Under the pieces are notes generated by a model that did no database searches, had not been told where the DNA came from, and saw only the letters and a list, made by a program, of their open reading frames with translations. Both the position numbers and the translations under genes were made by a program. A DNA stretch of 64,000 nt from Callorhinus ursinus (Eukaryota; Chordata; Mammalia; Carnivora; Otariidae), in contig NW_020312775.1 in the NCBI RefSeq assembly GCF_003265705.1, positions 5,412,822 through 5,476,821 of the forward strand, given 5' to 3'. Shown piece by piece: positions 12,100 through 24,333 of the stretch. Every line of letters starts with the position of its first letter. Position 1 is the first letter of the stretch.

Positions 12100-12510
12100 T
12101 TAACTAGAGAACTGAGGGTTACCAGAGGGGAGGTGGGGGGGGAATGGGTAAAACAGGTGACAGGGATTAAGAGTATACTTATGGGGCGCCTGGGTGGCTC
12201 AGTCGGTTAAGCGACTGCCTTCGGCTCAGGTCATGATCCTGGAGTCCCGGGATCGAGTCCCGCATCGGGCTTCCTGCTCAGCAGGGAGTCTGCTTCTCCC
12301 TCTGACCCTCTTCCCTCTCGTGCTTTCTATCTCTCATTCTCTCTCTCTCTCAAATAAATAAATAAAATCTTTAAAAAAAAAAAAAGAGTATACTTATGAT
12401 GAGCACTGAGTAATGTATAGAATTGCTGAATCATTATATTGTACACCTGAAACTAATATGCTGTATGTTAATTATATGGGAATTAAAATATTAAAAAAAT
12501 AAATAAAAAT
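12100..12510 (+). mobile_element. Carnivore L1 3' end fragment, split by a SINE
   Basis: Wording typical of the L1 3' UTR: tgagcactgagtaatgtata, gaattgctgaatcattatat, tgtacacctgaaactaatat, then an A-rich tail with AAATAAATAAAAATAAA. Confidence 0.82.
12183..12383 (+). mobile_element. CAN-SINE inside an L1 3' end
   Basis: Near-consensus head and body. The target duplication agagtatacttat lies just before (ending 12182) and just after (ending 12397) the element, so the insertion is recent relative to the L1. Confidence 0.95.
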
Positions 12511-12529
12511 AAATTTTTAAAGCCACTGC

Positions 12530-12765
12530 TACAACATAAGTAAGAGATTAAGAACAAATCTTGGTTCAAACCTCAGCTTTGCCACTTATTAGCTATGTAA
12601 AATAGACATACTGTTTACATAGCCTCAGTTTCTCCACCTATAAAACAACAATAATAGTATCTAGGGTTGGTGTGAGGATTAAATGAAATATGAATTTAAA
12701 ATGTTTATGCATCTCTTGGGACATAGTAAATGCTTAATAAATGTGCTATTATTGCTATTAGTAGT
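12530..12765 (+). mobile_element. MIR
   Basis: Visible MIR wording: gccacttattagctatgtaa, agcctcagtttctccaccta, gtgaggattaaatgaaatat, catagtaaatgcttaataaa. Confidence 0.85.
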
Positions 12766-14209
12766 GATGGTATTAGTGGTAGAAGTAGCACAATCACCAC
12801 ACTATCACCAATATGTAAAAATAGAGCCATTTTGATGCCTACTCATTTAGAAAATGAAGCTACAGTGTCTCAATTGCTCTCTACAAATAGCGATTCTTAT
12901 AATTAAACAATGGCTTGCATCTCTGACTCACAAATTCCTTGTTCCCTCTTCTACATAAAGGAAGTAATTGTTTGATTCTAGAACATGCCAATTGGAAAGG
13001 AGTGTATGTTCATCATACGTTAAATTATATAAGGTATATATGGTGGTTAGTTGGCTGCCTGAAAGATTTAAGCCTTCTTGGTTTGTTTCCATATATATTA
13101 AAAGCTTATAGTACAGAACATGCATACTGTGTCATTAAGATGACAAATTATTTGTTAGGACACCAAGTCTCTCAGCACACTTTAGCACTATTTTGTAGAG
13201 GTGTGCACTCTGAGATAGACATCTCATTATTTTCAAGTCAATTCTAAGAATTTCTATATGATGAAGACAGAGATGAATTAGATTTTACCACCCTTTTGTT
13301 TTTTCATTGCTTCACCAAACATAATAAAGACTCTATTAAGCAACCAAACAAGGGCGGGTATGGTCAAAAGCAGCTAGCTGATTCAATGACTAAGAAACAC
13401 AATTTAAAATATGATCCTAGAGGAAAAGTGCTTTTACATAAATACATCTTTAAACTCCATTCCACCATAATTTTGAAGCTATGCCCAATATCTCAAGCAT
13501 TGCAAAATAGCATTTATATGCATCTGAAATATTTATAGCACCTCAATTTTCTGTTATTATTAAAGCTAAATTACACCACAGAAATATATTATTGAAGAAG
13601 CTAAATTTTATTAACCTTTTATGTTTATTTCTTATATTTCCTCCAAGCAACATTAAAACCAAAGAAACTGCTTACAACTTCCATGCAATTTTTGTTCTTC
13701 CTGAAGCCTCTAGAGAACCCTTGAAATTCTAATTAGAATTTGCAGTTATAACCTACATTTTATTATTATTTTAAGTTTAGTTAATATTAACCATCATTAC
13801 TTTAATTCTTATTTAGTATCACTGTTATCTATAATTACTACAGATTTTTAAGGAAAATGATACTATTTTTGTAGCCTTGATGTTTATATGGCCCCAAATA
13901 TCATCAAATTGAATACTAAACTAGAACAGATACAAATTCTAACAGTTACATATATAATATATATTCAAAAGTACTAATAGGGTCTTTTGAAGCTGCATCT
14001 AATATATACATATTTTTTCATTAAACCAGAGAGCATTGTGAGATATATTTTGTCACATAGCAACATTAAGCTTGTAAGAACCTACATATTAATCATGGGA
14101 ACACAGAATTTGGGAACTAGAAGACCTTCGAGATTAAGAATTCATACTAATCAGGATATCCTCATATCTTGCCTAAACCACTGGTAATTTATTCACAACC
14201 AATGCTCTA

Positions 14210-14580
14210 TCATGTACCTGTGAATTCCCATCACCTATCTGTCTGCCAAAGGCCTCCTCAATAGTTTATAATCAAATTACTGTGCCACTAATGCTTAAAG
14301 TACAAAACCCCATTTATTCACTATGAAGTTCACCTTACCAGTTTCACCTCCAAGTCCCAACTCAATAGGCTGTGCTTTCAACAGCTGCACCTCGCCCAGT
14401 ATGTACCTCATTCCACCTCCATACTTTTCTAATGGTGTTCTCTGACTAGAATGTCTTCTTCCCTTCTTTTCCTATTAAAATTCTACTTAAATTTCAAGGC
14501 CCAGCTCAAATTATACCACCTATGGGATCTTCATTGGTCCTACTAAAAATTAACTATATTCCCATCCTGCGTTCCTATGT
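14210..14580 (+). mobile_element. L2 3' end relic
   Basis: Contains tttcaaggcccagctcaaat followed by tataccacctatgggatctt, the conserved L2 3' region, preceded by ctgactagaatgtcttctt. Diverged and non-coding. Confidence 0.7.
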
Positions 14581-14844
14581 AAAAAATTATCTGTGTTAGC
14601 ATTTAATACAACTTTACTAAATGTAGTGTACCTCTTCCTCTCTCCTTCACTAGATGATATAAATTAAATTAAATGAGAGGTACAGTCTCTCCTAAATTAG
14701 AAATAATTTGGTTATTAATAGAAAATTAAAAATCACCTCCTAACTTTAATTCAAATAGAAAGTATAATTTGATGGTAATTACACATATTAAGTATTTACA
14801 CATGTAAATATTATAGGAATCAGAGGTATTTTAAAACTTCTTTC

Positions 14845-14970
14845 TGGGTGCCTAGTTGGCTCAGTCACAGATTAAGCACCAGCTCCTGATTTCAGCTCAG
14901 GTCATGATCTCAGGATCCTAGGATCAAGCCCCATGTCTGGCTCCAGCTCAGCAGGGAGTCTGTTTGAGGG

Positions 14971-15013
<43 letters not shown>

Positions 15014-15070
15014 CCTCCACCGTCCCATCTCGTGCTCTCTCCCTCTCTTAAATAAATCTTAAAAAAAAAA
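14845..15070 (+). mobile_element. CAN-SINE with expanded CT tract
   Basis: Head GGGTGCCTAGTTGGCTCAG. The CT-rich middle has grown into about 19 pure CT units (14974-15011). Confidence 0.92.
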
Positions 15071-15964
15071 CTTTCTATTCATCAACCTGAAGTACTCTGA
15101 ACTCCTAAGTTAAATATTTTCTTAACATAGACTAGTAATGCTTTCAGTGCATTTAGAGAGAACAAGAAATGAGCTCTCCAAACCCCTTGCAATAGGAGAA
15201 AATTCTCAGAGGTTTTGGAACACTGGGTCTAAGAGCTTTGGAAATAGGCCTTAGAAACAATGAGTGTGTTCCTCCTTCCGGAATGCAACTGAGTGAGTGG
15301 CAAACAACAGCAAAATGGGAAAGAAAGGGTTTCCTGGAACTAGGAAAGCCAGGGAAGTGTGCTTGGAGTTCACTGGAGCCAGAGCCTCCTGATTTCTTAC
15401 TGATCCCGCCACCTACTGGCCAAATTATGAATCAAGACCCTGCAAGTGACAAGGAACTTTAGCTGTTATAATAAGGTCAATCAACAGTTACCAAGTGTCA
15501 TTGAAATAAATGGGAAAGTTGTATCATTAAAATTTGTTTTGGCTATGTTATTTATGTCTGGAATATGCTATGATGCTTAACTGTTCCTTTAAATGTCCCT
15601 TTGAAAAATAAATCTTAGTAAAAGTAGTATTACTGAAAGGCACTCCTGACCTGATTTGTACTCAAATATTCAAAATTAGGAAAACAGAAATAGTACTAGT
15701 GTCACACATAAAATTCAGAGAATCAGAGCTAAGAAGAGCAAGAATTCAGTGTTCTTAGCAGTGAGTAGATGAGAGCCTTCATATAATTTTTATTAGGTTT
15801 TAGCAGCTGCAGTAAGAATTGCTTCTATTATAACTGATTGGCTCTATCAAGTGCTGCTCAGAAGAGCAGGAAATTCTCTTGCTGAATTAACAGCTCGATT
15901 AAGTGTCAACAACTAAGGCAAAACACACACACACATACACAGCATCATGTTAAATGAAAGGGAA

Positions 15965-16185
15965 AAGGGAATTAATATTTCTTAAGTGCCTACTATACTA
16001 AACACTGTGCTGGGTGCTTTAAATATATAACCTTATTTAATTCTCCCAACACTACTAGATAAACATTAGTCTACTCATTTTATGGATGAGAAAATTCAGT
16101 CTCAGAGGTTACAAGTATTACAGTTGAAATGCAAATAAGTGTGACTCCATTTCCTCAGGCTTTTTCCACTATATCATACTACCTT
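15965..16185 (-). mobile_element. MIR
   Basis: Reverse-complement MIR wording: cctactatactaaacactgt, tttatggatgagaaaattca, ctcagaggttacaag. Confidence 0.75.
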
Positions 16186-16348
16186 TAGAAACTCTCTAAT
16201 GGATTTTATAGTTATCTGTATGTCTCAAACGTAATTTTCTTCACTTGTAAAATAGAGTCCAGACTTAATCATTTCTACGGTCCAGACTAACTCTAAAATT
16301 TCATGAAATCTATGATTCTTGTGGGACTCAGTACAAAAAACATGGAGA

Positions 16349-16539
16349 GGGGCGCCTGGGTGGCTCAGTCATTAAGCGTCTGCCTTTGGCTCAGGTCATG
16401 ATCTCAGCGTCCTGGGATCAAGCCCGGCATCGAGCTCCCTGCTTGGCAGGAAGCCTGCTTCTCCCTCTCCCATTCTCCCTGCCTGTGTTCCCTCTCTCGC
16501 TGTGTCTCTGTCAAATAAATAATAAAATCTTAAAAAAAA
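16349..16539 (+). mobile_element. CAN-SINE
   Basis: Full-length and young. A perfect 13-bp duplication, aaaaacatggaga, lies at 16336-16348 and 16540-16552. Confidence 0.95.
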
Positions 16540-16624
16540 AAAAACATGGAGACGTAAAAGAACAACTGCTCACTACAAAATGTGCAAAGAACTGGAGGGA
16601 GACGGTCACAGAAGAGTAAATAAA

Positions 16625-17310
16625 AATTGCCTCTGAATGTAATAAAAGCTGCTCACCTTCACTCCAAATTTAAGAAGTCAAAATTACAACATGGATGATT
16701 TACCATTTTCACCTCTGAGATGGACAAACGTTGTAGGGAAACAGATACTCAAATATATTGTAGGTGCCACTAAAGAAACAAGTTCTTTGGAAAGCAATTT
16801 GGTAATATATATCAAAATTATAAATGTATACAGCATTTTGTCCAGGAATTTCACTTCTAGAATTTGTCCTACAAATAGATCTTATGTGCACAAAGGTATA
16901 TGCAGATACACATTTATCCCAGCATTGTTTGAAATACCAAAAATACTGGAATTAATCTAAATACCCATTCACTGGAGACTGGTTAAATATATTAGGATAA
17001 GTCCATACCAACAAATTCTATGCAGTATGCCAAAGGAACATAGTAGATGAACGCAAGCTATTATGGATAACATCCAAGTATATAAAGTAAAAACAGCAAG
17101 AAGTAAAAAACAAAAAAATGATAAATACACATATGCATCTAGAAGCACAGACTATTTCTAGGAGGCAATGTTAGAAATTAGTAACAGTGGTTTTCTCTGG
17201 GGAAGAAGCTGTAAGTCTGGAATTAAAGGGATAAGCTTATCATGCATCCTTTTTTAAATTATTTTTACTATATGAATACTATGATGTAAGCATTTTTACC
17301 TTTTTTAATT
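16625..17310 (+). mobile_element. Old L1 (L1M-type) 3' relic
   Basis: Reads as a diverged ORF2 C-terminus and 3' UTR: ggaatttcacttctagaatt, tgtgcacaaaggtatatgca, cattcactggagactggtta. All frames are broken. Confidence 0.72.
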
Positions 17311-17364
17311 AAAAAACGTGTTTATAACAAACAGTCGTCTCTGGAGTCACTCAAGAACCCTTTA

Positions 17365-17544
<180 letters not shown>

Positions 17545-17752
17545 TTATTCATATTTAATTCTTCAAAGAATTCAATTTCACCAAGATTGATAGTTCCTTT
17601 ATTTATCTACCTACTAAATCAATTTCAGGATCTATCAAAATAACATTTAAGTAAATATTCATTGGGGAAGTCCCAGAATTCTATTGGTGTACAAAAAAGA
17701 TACACAACAGCAATTAGCCATATAGCAAATTACATTTAAAAAAGTCTTCTGG

Positions 17753-17960
17753 GGGCACCTGGGTGGCTCAGTCATTAAGCATCTGCCTTCAGTTCAGGTC
17801 ATGATCCCAGGGTCCTGGGATCAAGCCCTGCATCGGGCTCCCTGCTCGGTGGGAAGCCTGCTTCTCCCTCTCCCACTCCCCCTGCTTATGTTCCCTCTCT
17901 CGCTGTCTCTCTCTGTCAAATAAATAAAATCTTAAAAAAATAAAAAGATAAAAATAAATA
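17753..17960 (+). mobile_element. CAN-SINE, about 240 nt upstream of E10
   Basis: Full-length, antisense to the gene, with the duplication aaaaagtcttctgg at 17739-17752 and 17961-17974. It lies between E9 and E10 on the acceptor side of E10. Confidence 0.95.
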
Positions 17961-18119
17961 AAAAAGTCTTCTGGAAGGAATCTTAAAAATAGTTTAGTAA
18001 ATCCCTCCCCCAATTCACATATATTTTTTTTCTCCTCCTGGATTTTTAAAAACGAGGAAACTAAAATTCAGAAAAGTGAATTAATTCTCCATGTTTACTG
18101 ACCAGGGTGAAGGTAATAA

Positions 18120-18365
18120 CCATAATAGCTGACAACTTACATACCTCCTATAATGTGTCAGGTGCAGTTTTAAGTGATCTGCATATATTATGTAATCTAA
18201 CCCTTATAATAATCCCTTGAAGCAGGACCTATTATTATCTCCATGTTAAAGATGAGGAAACAGCCCCAGAAAGTTTAAGTGGCTGTCCAACTAGTAAATG
18301 GCAAAGAGGGGAATTAAACCCAGGCAGTGATGCTCCAGAGAATTGTGCTCTTAACCACTACATCG
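18120..18365 (-). mobile_element. MIR
   Basis: The reverse complement shows gtggttaagagcac (plus strand gtgctcttaaccac), with gatgaggaaacagccccaga and cctattattatctccatgtt. A fairly complete MIR. Confidence 0.85.
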
Positions 18366-18772
18366 AAACCCAAGATTAGAACTGTACATTTTCCAGTACA
18401 TCATGATGCTTTGTGTTGTATTAGTACCATTTCACTGTATGCTGAAATATTAACTGAACATATCATTAAATTTATACATAGAGACAACTGGACCAACAGC
18501 ATCTGGATCCTATAGTTTGGTGGACTGTACCTAATAAAAAATAACTACATTCCAAAAACATTTGTACCTCATTTATGAGCAAAGCATAAGTATAGTCTTA
18601 AGTTAAATACTGGTTTAACCATGATTCTGGTCAAACCAATTTACTATGTAGATACTGTCATATTTCACTCTAAGTATGTTCATTAGATTAGTTCCTACTG
18701 AACAGGGACTGTGTCAATCCTGATAAGAAGCTTTTTACGAGACATATTCTTATAATAATAAAGCAAAATAGA

Positions 18773-18961
18773 AGTGCCTGGGTGGCTCAGTCAGTTAAGT
18801 GTCCAACTCTTGATTTCAGGTCAGGTCATGATCTCAGGGTCATGAGATCAAGCTCCATGTCAGGCTCAGGCACGGAGCCTGCTTAAGATTCTTTCTCTCA
18901 CTTTCTCTCTCCTTCTACCTCTACCCCCCTCGCATTCTCTCTCTCAAGGAAAGAAAAAAAA
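18773..18961 (+). mobile_element. CAN-SINE, older subtype
   Basis: Head GTGCCTGGGTGGCTCAGTCA, followed by TCCAACTCTTGATTTCAGG. The short duplication aaagcaaaata occurs before and after the element. Confidence 0.92.
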
Positions 18962-19090
18962 AAAGCAAAATAACATTCAAAAGAAAAAAACCTCATAAAT
19001 TACATTAAAAAAATAATTAGGTTATTCTGTAGTGACAGAATGCTGCCAACTATTCCATACTATCTAAATATTTAAAACTAAAACAAAAAA

Positions 19091-19274
19091 GGGACGCCTG
19101 GGTGGCTCAGTCAGTTAAGTGTCTGACTTCAGCACAGGTCATGATCTCAGGGTCCTGGAATTGAGCCCTGCATCATGCTCCATGCTCAGTGGGGAGTCTG
19201 TTTGTCCCTCTCCCTCTGCCCCTGCCCCTGCTCGTGTTCTCTCTCTCTGATAAATAAAAATCTTTAAAAAAAAT
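19091..19274 (+). mobile_element. CAN-SINE
   Basis: Head GGGACGCCTGGGTGGCTCAG. The 13-bp duplication ctaaaacaaaaaa lies at 19078-19090 and 19275-19287. Confidence 0.94.
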
Positions 19275-19628
19275 CTAAAACAAAAAAAACTCTCTAAGAA
19301 CAAAAATAACTAAGATAAAAAGGCTCAGTAATAATAAAGATTATATTTAAGAATGTTGTAGTACTTAAAACAGTACAAGAATCAAAATCATGTTTCATTT
19401 GGTGATATATTTTATATATTATTCTCTAGCACCATTTTCACTTTGGTTTTCCTTTTGACTTCTACATTAATTTCCAATTATCTGTGGAGTTTCCAATTCA
19501 CAGGGTACTAGACTGAAAGATAAACATAAGATGGTGAACTCACAAAGGAAAGCATAAGTCAGCAGTCATCTTCTCAAGCATTATACAGTACTTATATGGA
19601 GCAACAGTTATTCACATATTAATGATCA

Positions 19629-20111
<483 letters not shown>

Positions 20112-20559
20112 TTATCAGTAGACATTGGGGGTTCAAGATTACATACACTTTATTTAATTTAGTAACATCAAAGGACTTAACAGTAACAAAAAACTCCCAT
20201 AGATTTTTGATAAGCATTATAAACTCTGTACAAGGACTACTTCTGCTAACACACTATAAAAGTTGGCATCCTCAAAGATTTTGTGAAACACCTCTCCAAA
20301 ATAATGAAAAATTACCTATCATTATAAATACATGCAAAGAAGTACTGAAGTGGCTTGAGCCTATTAGACTAGTTGGTTTGAATATAAGATAATTAATACA
20401 ATCAAAGGTCTGATTCCCTTGGAGCCAATTAGCTTTACACAGTCTATCACATAGCACCAGTAACTTAGCAGTCTTCTAGTACCAATAATTAATACTGAGT
20501 AACATCCATTTGCGTGGTAATATATGTTTATCAATGTTTTTACAGCTATTATTTCTTTT

Positions 20560-20700
20560 CATTGTTATTATAACCCTGTAAAGTAAGTAGGGCATTTTTA
20601 ATCTAAACTTTATCTCACTGCTTATAGATGAGAAAAAACATAACTACAAAAAGGTTAAATGACTAACCAAAGGTAGCGGAGTCTGAAATGTGGTTAAATT
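20560..20700 (-). mobile_element. MIR-like fragment (weak)
   Basis: Shows ataaccctgtaaagtaagta, atagatgagaaaaaac and aaatgactaaccaaaggta, reminiscent of reverse-complement MIR. Divergence is high. Confidence 0.4.
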
Positions 20701-22370
20701 TGAATGTGGGTTGTTCTTATACCTAATGCAGTCCTCTTTCCACTATAGCAGTCTATCTCCTCATGGAGTCACTTGCCATGAAAAGATTAATTCACACGGA
20801 CTGGATGATGAGGACAGTATAACTTACTTCTACCATAAGAAATTGACTTCAACCTCATTCTCTAATGATAATGGATAACAGATGAAGGACTGTATCTCAT
20901 TCCAAACTGTTTACTTTTTAAGTTAATCTGTACCTGTTTCTTTAAACCATTGCTGGTTACAATGGTTCACTTCTAAAATAAATGAATATTAAAGTGAAGT
21001 TGGTTATTATAAACATTCCTAAGAAAATCCTACCAATGAACAGATGTATTTGTAATCAAGATATGACATTAGATGAACTGAAAGAAAAGTTTAAAATTAA
21101 TAAAATTTCTTGGCATAGTGTTATTTTTATTTGGGAAGAAAGTCTTCTTATCTTTACTAATATGAATTTCCAAGTTGGAGTACTTAAAAGTACTAACTAA
21201 ACTTAGAAATGGCTTTACAAAATAAGTTGAAGCATATTTGAAGAATAATCAATTTAAAGGACTGACCTATGTATAAGCATATTAAAAATTAACAATCATA
21301 GAATCATGGAAACATTTCTCATAATATTTAATATGCACTTTCCAATATTTTTATTCATATGTATGATGTTTATGTGTGTATATACATATATGCAACTAAA
21401 GTATTTATATACTCAACAAATAACAATCCTCCTCTGGAATGCAATCCTCTCCTGAAATTAGTAAGTATTACAATATGCAAAATTATTTTCATTTTACTTT
21501 TAATGTAGCAAAATTATAGAAAACAGATTTTTATGATCTTGATTGAGATCAAAGAAATTATAGAGAAAATCAAAATAATTTTTCTGAAAAGTTTAAGAAA
21601 TTAGTAATTTACAAGTTTTATGTAAATAGTTTTGTTGAATACTTTGAAAGGTAAAATGTATATCCAATTTTTTATTGAAAGAGAGCAAAATTATATTTGT
21701 TAACATCAAATTTTTACTCCATTAGATCATATCTATGATATGAAACTTGGGGAGCCATAAAAATGCTATCCCTTTTAACAGAGGATTTTACTCAAGTTAA
21801 ATGCATGTTTCACAAATTTAATAAAGAATCTCAAATAAATGCCACCAGCCTTTAAAAATCAAATCATATCAGCCCTTCTCTTCCCTCTCATGAACAATTA
21901 GGAATGCAACAATTAAATTAGGCTACAATAGAGTATTGAGAATTTGAATATAGCTAATGAATAATTTAGTATTTGGCACAATTTTGGGTACACTAGAAAG
22001 GACTGTGTGACTCTGCTTTTTTACAGATCAGTTAAATTAATAATAAATAAGCAACTACTCACTAAATAGTAAGGCCTTGTGGTAGGGTGACATTGAGGAA
22101 TGTCACCATCTGGGGGGGGTGCAAAAACAAAAAGAAACTGAGTTCTCAGAGATGTGAAAAGGGAAGGCAGATGATACAAAAAAGGAGAATGACTTAATGA
22201 AAGAAATTATCAAATATTATAGGTAAGTGAAACAGACTAAGGGTATGAAAAGCAGTGAACTGAATAATTTAGAGTTCATCAGTAACTTCTGAAGTCATTT
22301 CTCAGTAGACTGATGGATACAAATCTAGTCAATCAATAAACATCTACTGAGCATGCACTATGTTAAGAGC

Positions 22371-22806
22371 TGTTAGGGAAAAAAAAAAAAACACAGGCCC
22401 CAAATGGCATCAGTTAGGCTCAGTCCCCAAACCAGAGCTTAATACATAATCTAACTGCAGTTTCAACATCCCCAAGAAATAGTCTTAACAGGTGAGTCAG
22501 GAACTTTTAAATCAACAGACAATATGTCAGCCACAGAAGTCCTCTCCAGCCCGTAATGGTAGATAAAGTAATCTGCATAAGACCTCTTGCTTTCCCCCTA
22601 AGGGAAAGTGGCAGGGCCTAAAAGATCTTTTCCTTTCCCTAATAACTTGTTGCCCCACCCTCTTTTCATAAAAACCTTTCATTTTATACAACCCCCTGGA
22701 ATTCCCCTCTGCTTACTAAATGGAATGATGCCAAATTCATAAATCATTAATAAAGCCAAATAGACTGTCAAAATTTATGTGGCTGAATTTTGTGTTTTAA
22801 TGAACA
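22371..22806 (+). mobile_element. Probable ERV LTR (solo)
   Basis: Retroviral-LTR-like order: ataaaaacctttcattttat as a TATA-like zone, cccctggaattcccctctgc, then a polyadenylation context (cattaataaagccaaat). The left part resembles ERV1-class LTRs. Ends are approximate, no duplication was found and no internal sequence is attached. Confidence 0.5.
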
Positions 22807-23420
22807 TTTTTTTCTTCCATTTTATTTTCTCAATCATTGTTTTCATTAATGGGCTTTGTAGGTTAAAATGCATAGTAAAAACTAAAAAGAAAACGCATAC
22901 ACAGAAAAAGGAAATTATTCTCAACAACACTGATAATCTTCCATTTCTTAATAACCATTTAAAACATAAAAAGTGCCGAGGGTATTTAAAAAAATAAAAA
23001 TAAGGTGTTGAGAGGACTTAATCAGTTCTAAAGTTTAGATACCATAACTAAGATCTTGAGTGTATATGAGTGCTTCTCATCATAGGTGATGCAGGAGGAA
23101 ATGCAAAATTTCTAGGTTTTGAAATTATGCATCCAACTTTTCAAATCATCAAAAAATTTTTGCTCCTAAACATTCTTGATTGTGTAATATATTCCATTAA
23201 AACTATTGAGGGAAGTTTAAGCAACTAATACCTTATTTTTACCCAAACAGTAAAATTATTTATTGTCCTGGAAAATTAAATCTGTAGAGTTATTTCAACT
23301 AAAATGCAAAACTGCCAAAAAGTCTGCTTCTGGTCACATTTTTCCTTGCATCTAACAAGATAATTTTCTACCATCAAACTCACTACGACATGACATAAAG
23401 TCTATACCTTCTTTCATTAC

Positions 23421-23525
23421 CTGGGTTCGAAGTTGCTGGATTTCTGTTTCAAGCTCTTTAATTTTTTCTTCTCGTTTTTGAAGTTCAGCTTGAGCTTCCT
23501 GTCGAGCTGTGAATTCTTCATCAAA
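23421..23525 (-). CDS. DIAPH2: DIAPH2 exon E8 (coiled coil)
   Basis: This 105-nt exon encodes exactly 35 codons, FDEEFTARQEAQAELQKREE to ETEIQQLRTQ. It is the coiled-coil helix immediately before the FH1 domain, dominated by Glu, Gln, Lys and regularly spaced Leu/Ile. The acceptor is cattgcag and the donor CCCAG|gtaatg. Phase is 0 at both ends. It matches mammalian DIAPH2 closely as remembered (KREEK for KRDEK, ETEIQ for EAEIQ). No frame damage is seen. Confidence 0.95.
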
Positions 23526-23780
23526 CTGCAATGATCACCACCATAAATGTACACTTAATAACATAGTTTTGAGAAAGTTTTAAACAACTTTATGTATTAG
23601 ATAAGTGGAATGTTTTTTGCTTTATTGAATTCCCAGGTCATTCAGAAAATCAAAGCTCCAGATCACTTTCATAACAATTAAGCACACCTGTTGGGGTGGG
23701 TTACTGATTATGGTGTTAGTAGAGAGGAAATATGGCAGCAACCCAAGGTAAAAAATACCCATTTTCACAAAAAAAAAAAA

Positions 23781-23985
23781 TTTTTTTTAAGATTTATTTA
23801 TTTTAGAGAGAGAGATAGAGACAGACAAAGTATGTGGGGTGGGGCAGAGGGAGAGAACCTTCAAGCAGACTTCCCACTGCGTGCAGAGCGAGACTTGGGA
23901 CCCCATCTTGCCATGCATGAGATCATGACCTGAGTCGAAACCAAGAGTGGTATGCTGAACCAACTGAGCCACCCAGGCGTTCCCC
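23781..23985 (-). mobile_element. CAN-SINE, 255 nt downstream-side of E7-E8 intron end
   Basis: Reverse complement: T-rich tail first, then GAGAGAGAG, ending CTGAGCCACCCAGGCGTTCC. This is the only minus-strand copy in the left 36 kb. In gene sense it sits about 255 nt before the E8 acceptor. Confidence 0.92.
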
Positions 23986-24137
23986 AAACAAAATTTTAAA
24001 AGGGTGGACTGAGAAGTCTCTCTTTGCATATAATGGACATTTATACTGTTCTGTTATTGAAAAATAGGTTTTAGAATTATTTTCTTTAATGTTTCATCCT
24101 ATACATTTAACTTTATCAAATTAGAAAATGAAACCTA

Positions 24138-24333
24138 GAAATGCCTGCATGGCTCAGTTGGTTAAGTGTCTACCTTCAGCTCAGGTCATGATCTCAGGGT
24201 CCTGGGATGGAGTCCTGCATTGGGCTCCTTGCTCAATGGGGAGCCTGCTTCTCCCTCTGCCTGTTGCCCCCCCCCCCCGCTTGTGCTCTTGCTCTCTCTC
24301 TCTGACAAATAAGTAAAATCTTTAAAAAAAAAA
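24138..24333 (+). mobile_element. CAN-SINE
   Basis: Head ATGCCTGCATGGCTCAG (mutated), with an internal run of ten Cs. A perfect 15-bp duplication, agaaaatgaaaccta, lies at 24123-24137 and 24334-24348. Confidence 0.94.

Noticed and set aside
15238..15462. Plus-strand 74-residue ORF beginning MEIGLRNNECV
   Set aside because: No family resemblance, no splice or promoter context, intronic and antisense; length is within chance expectation.
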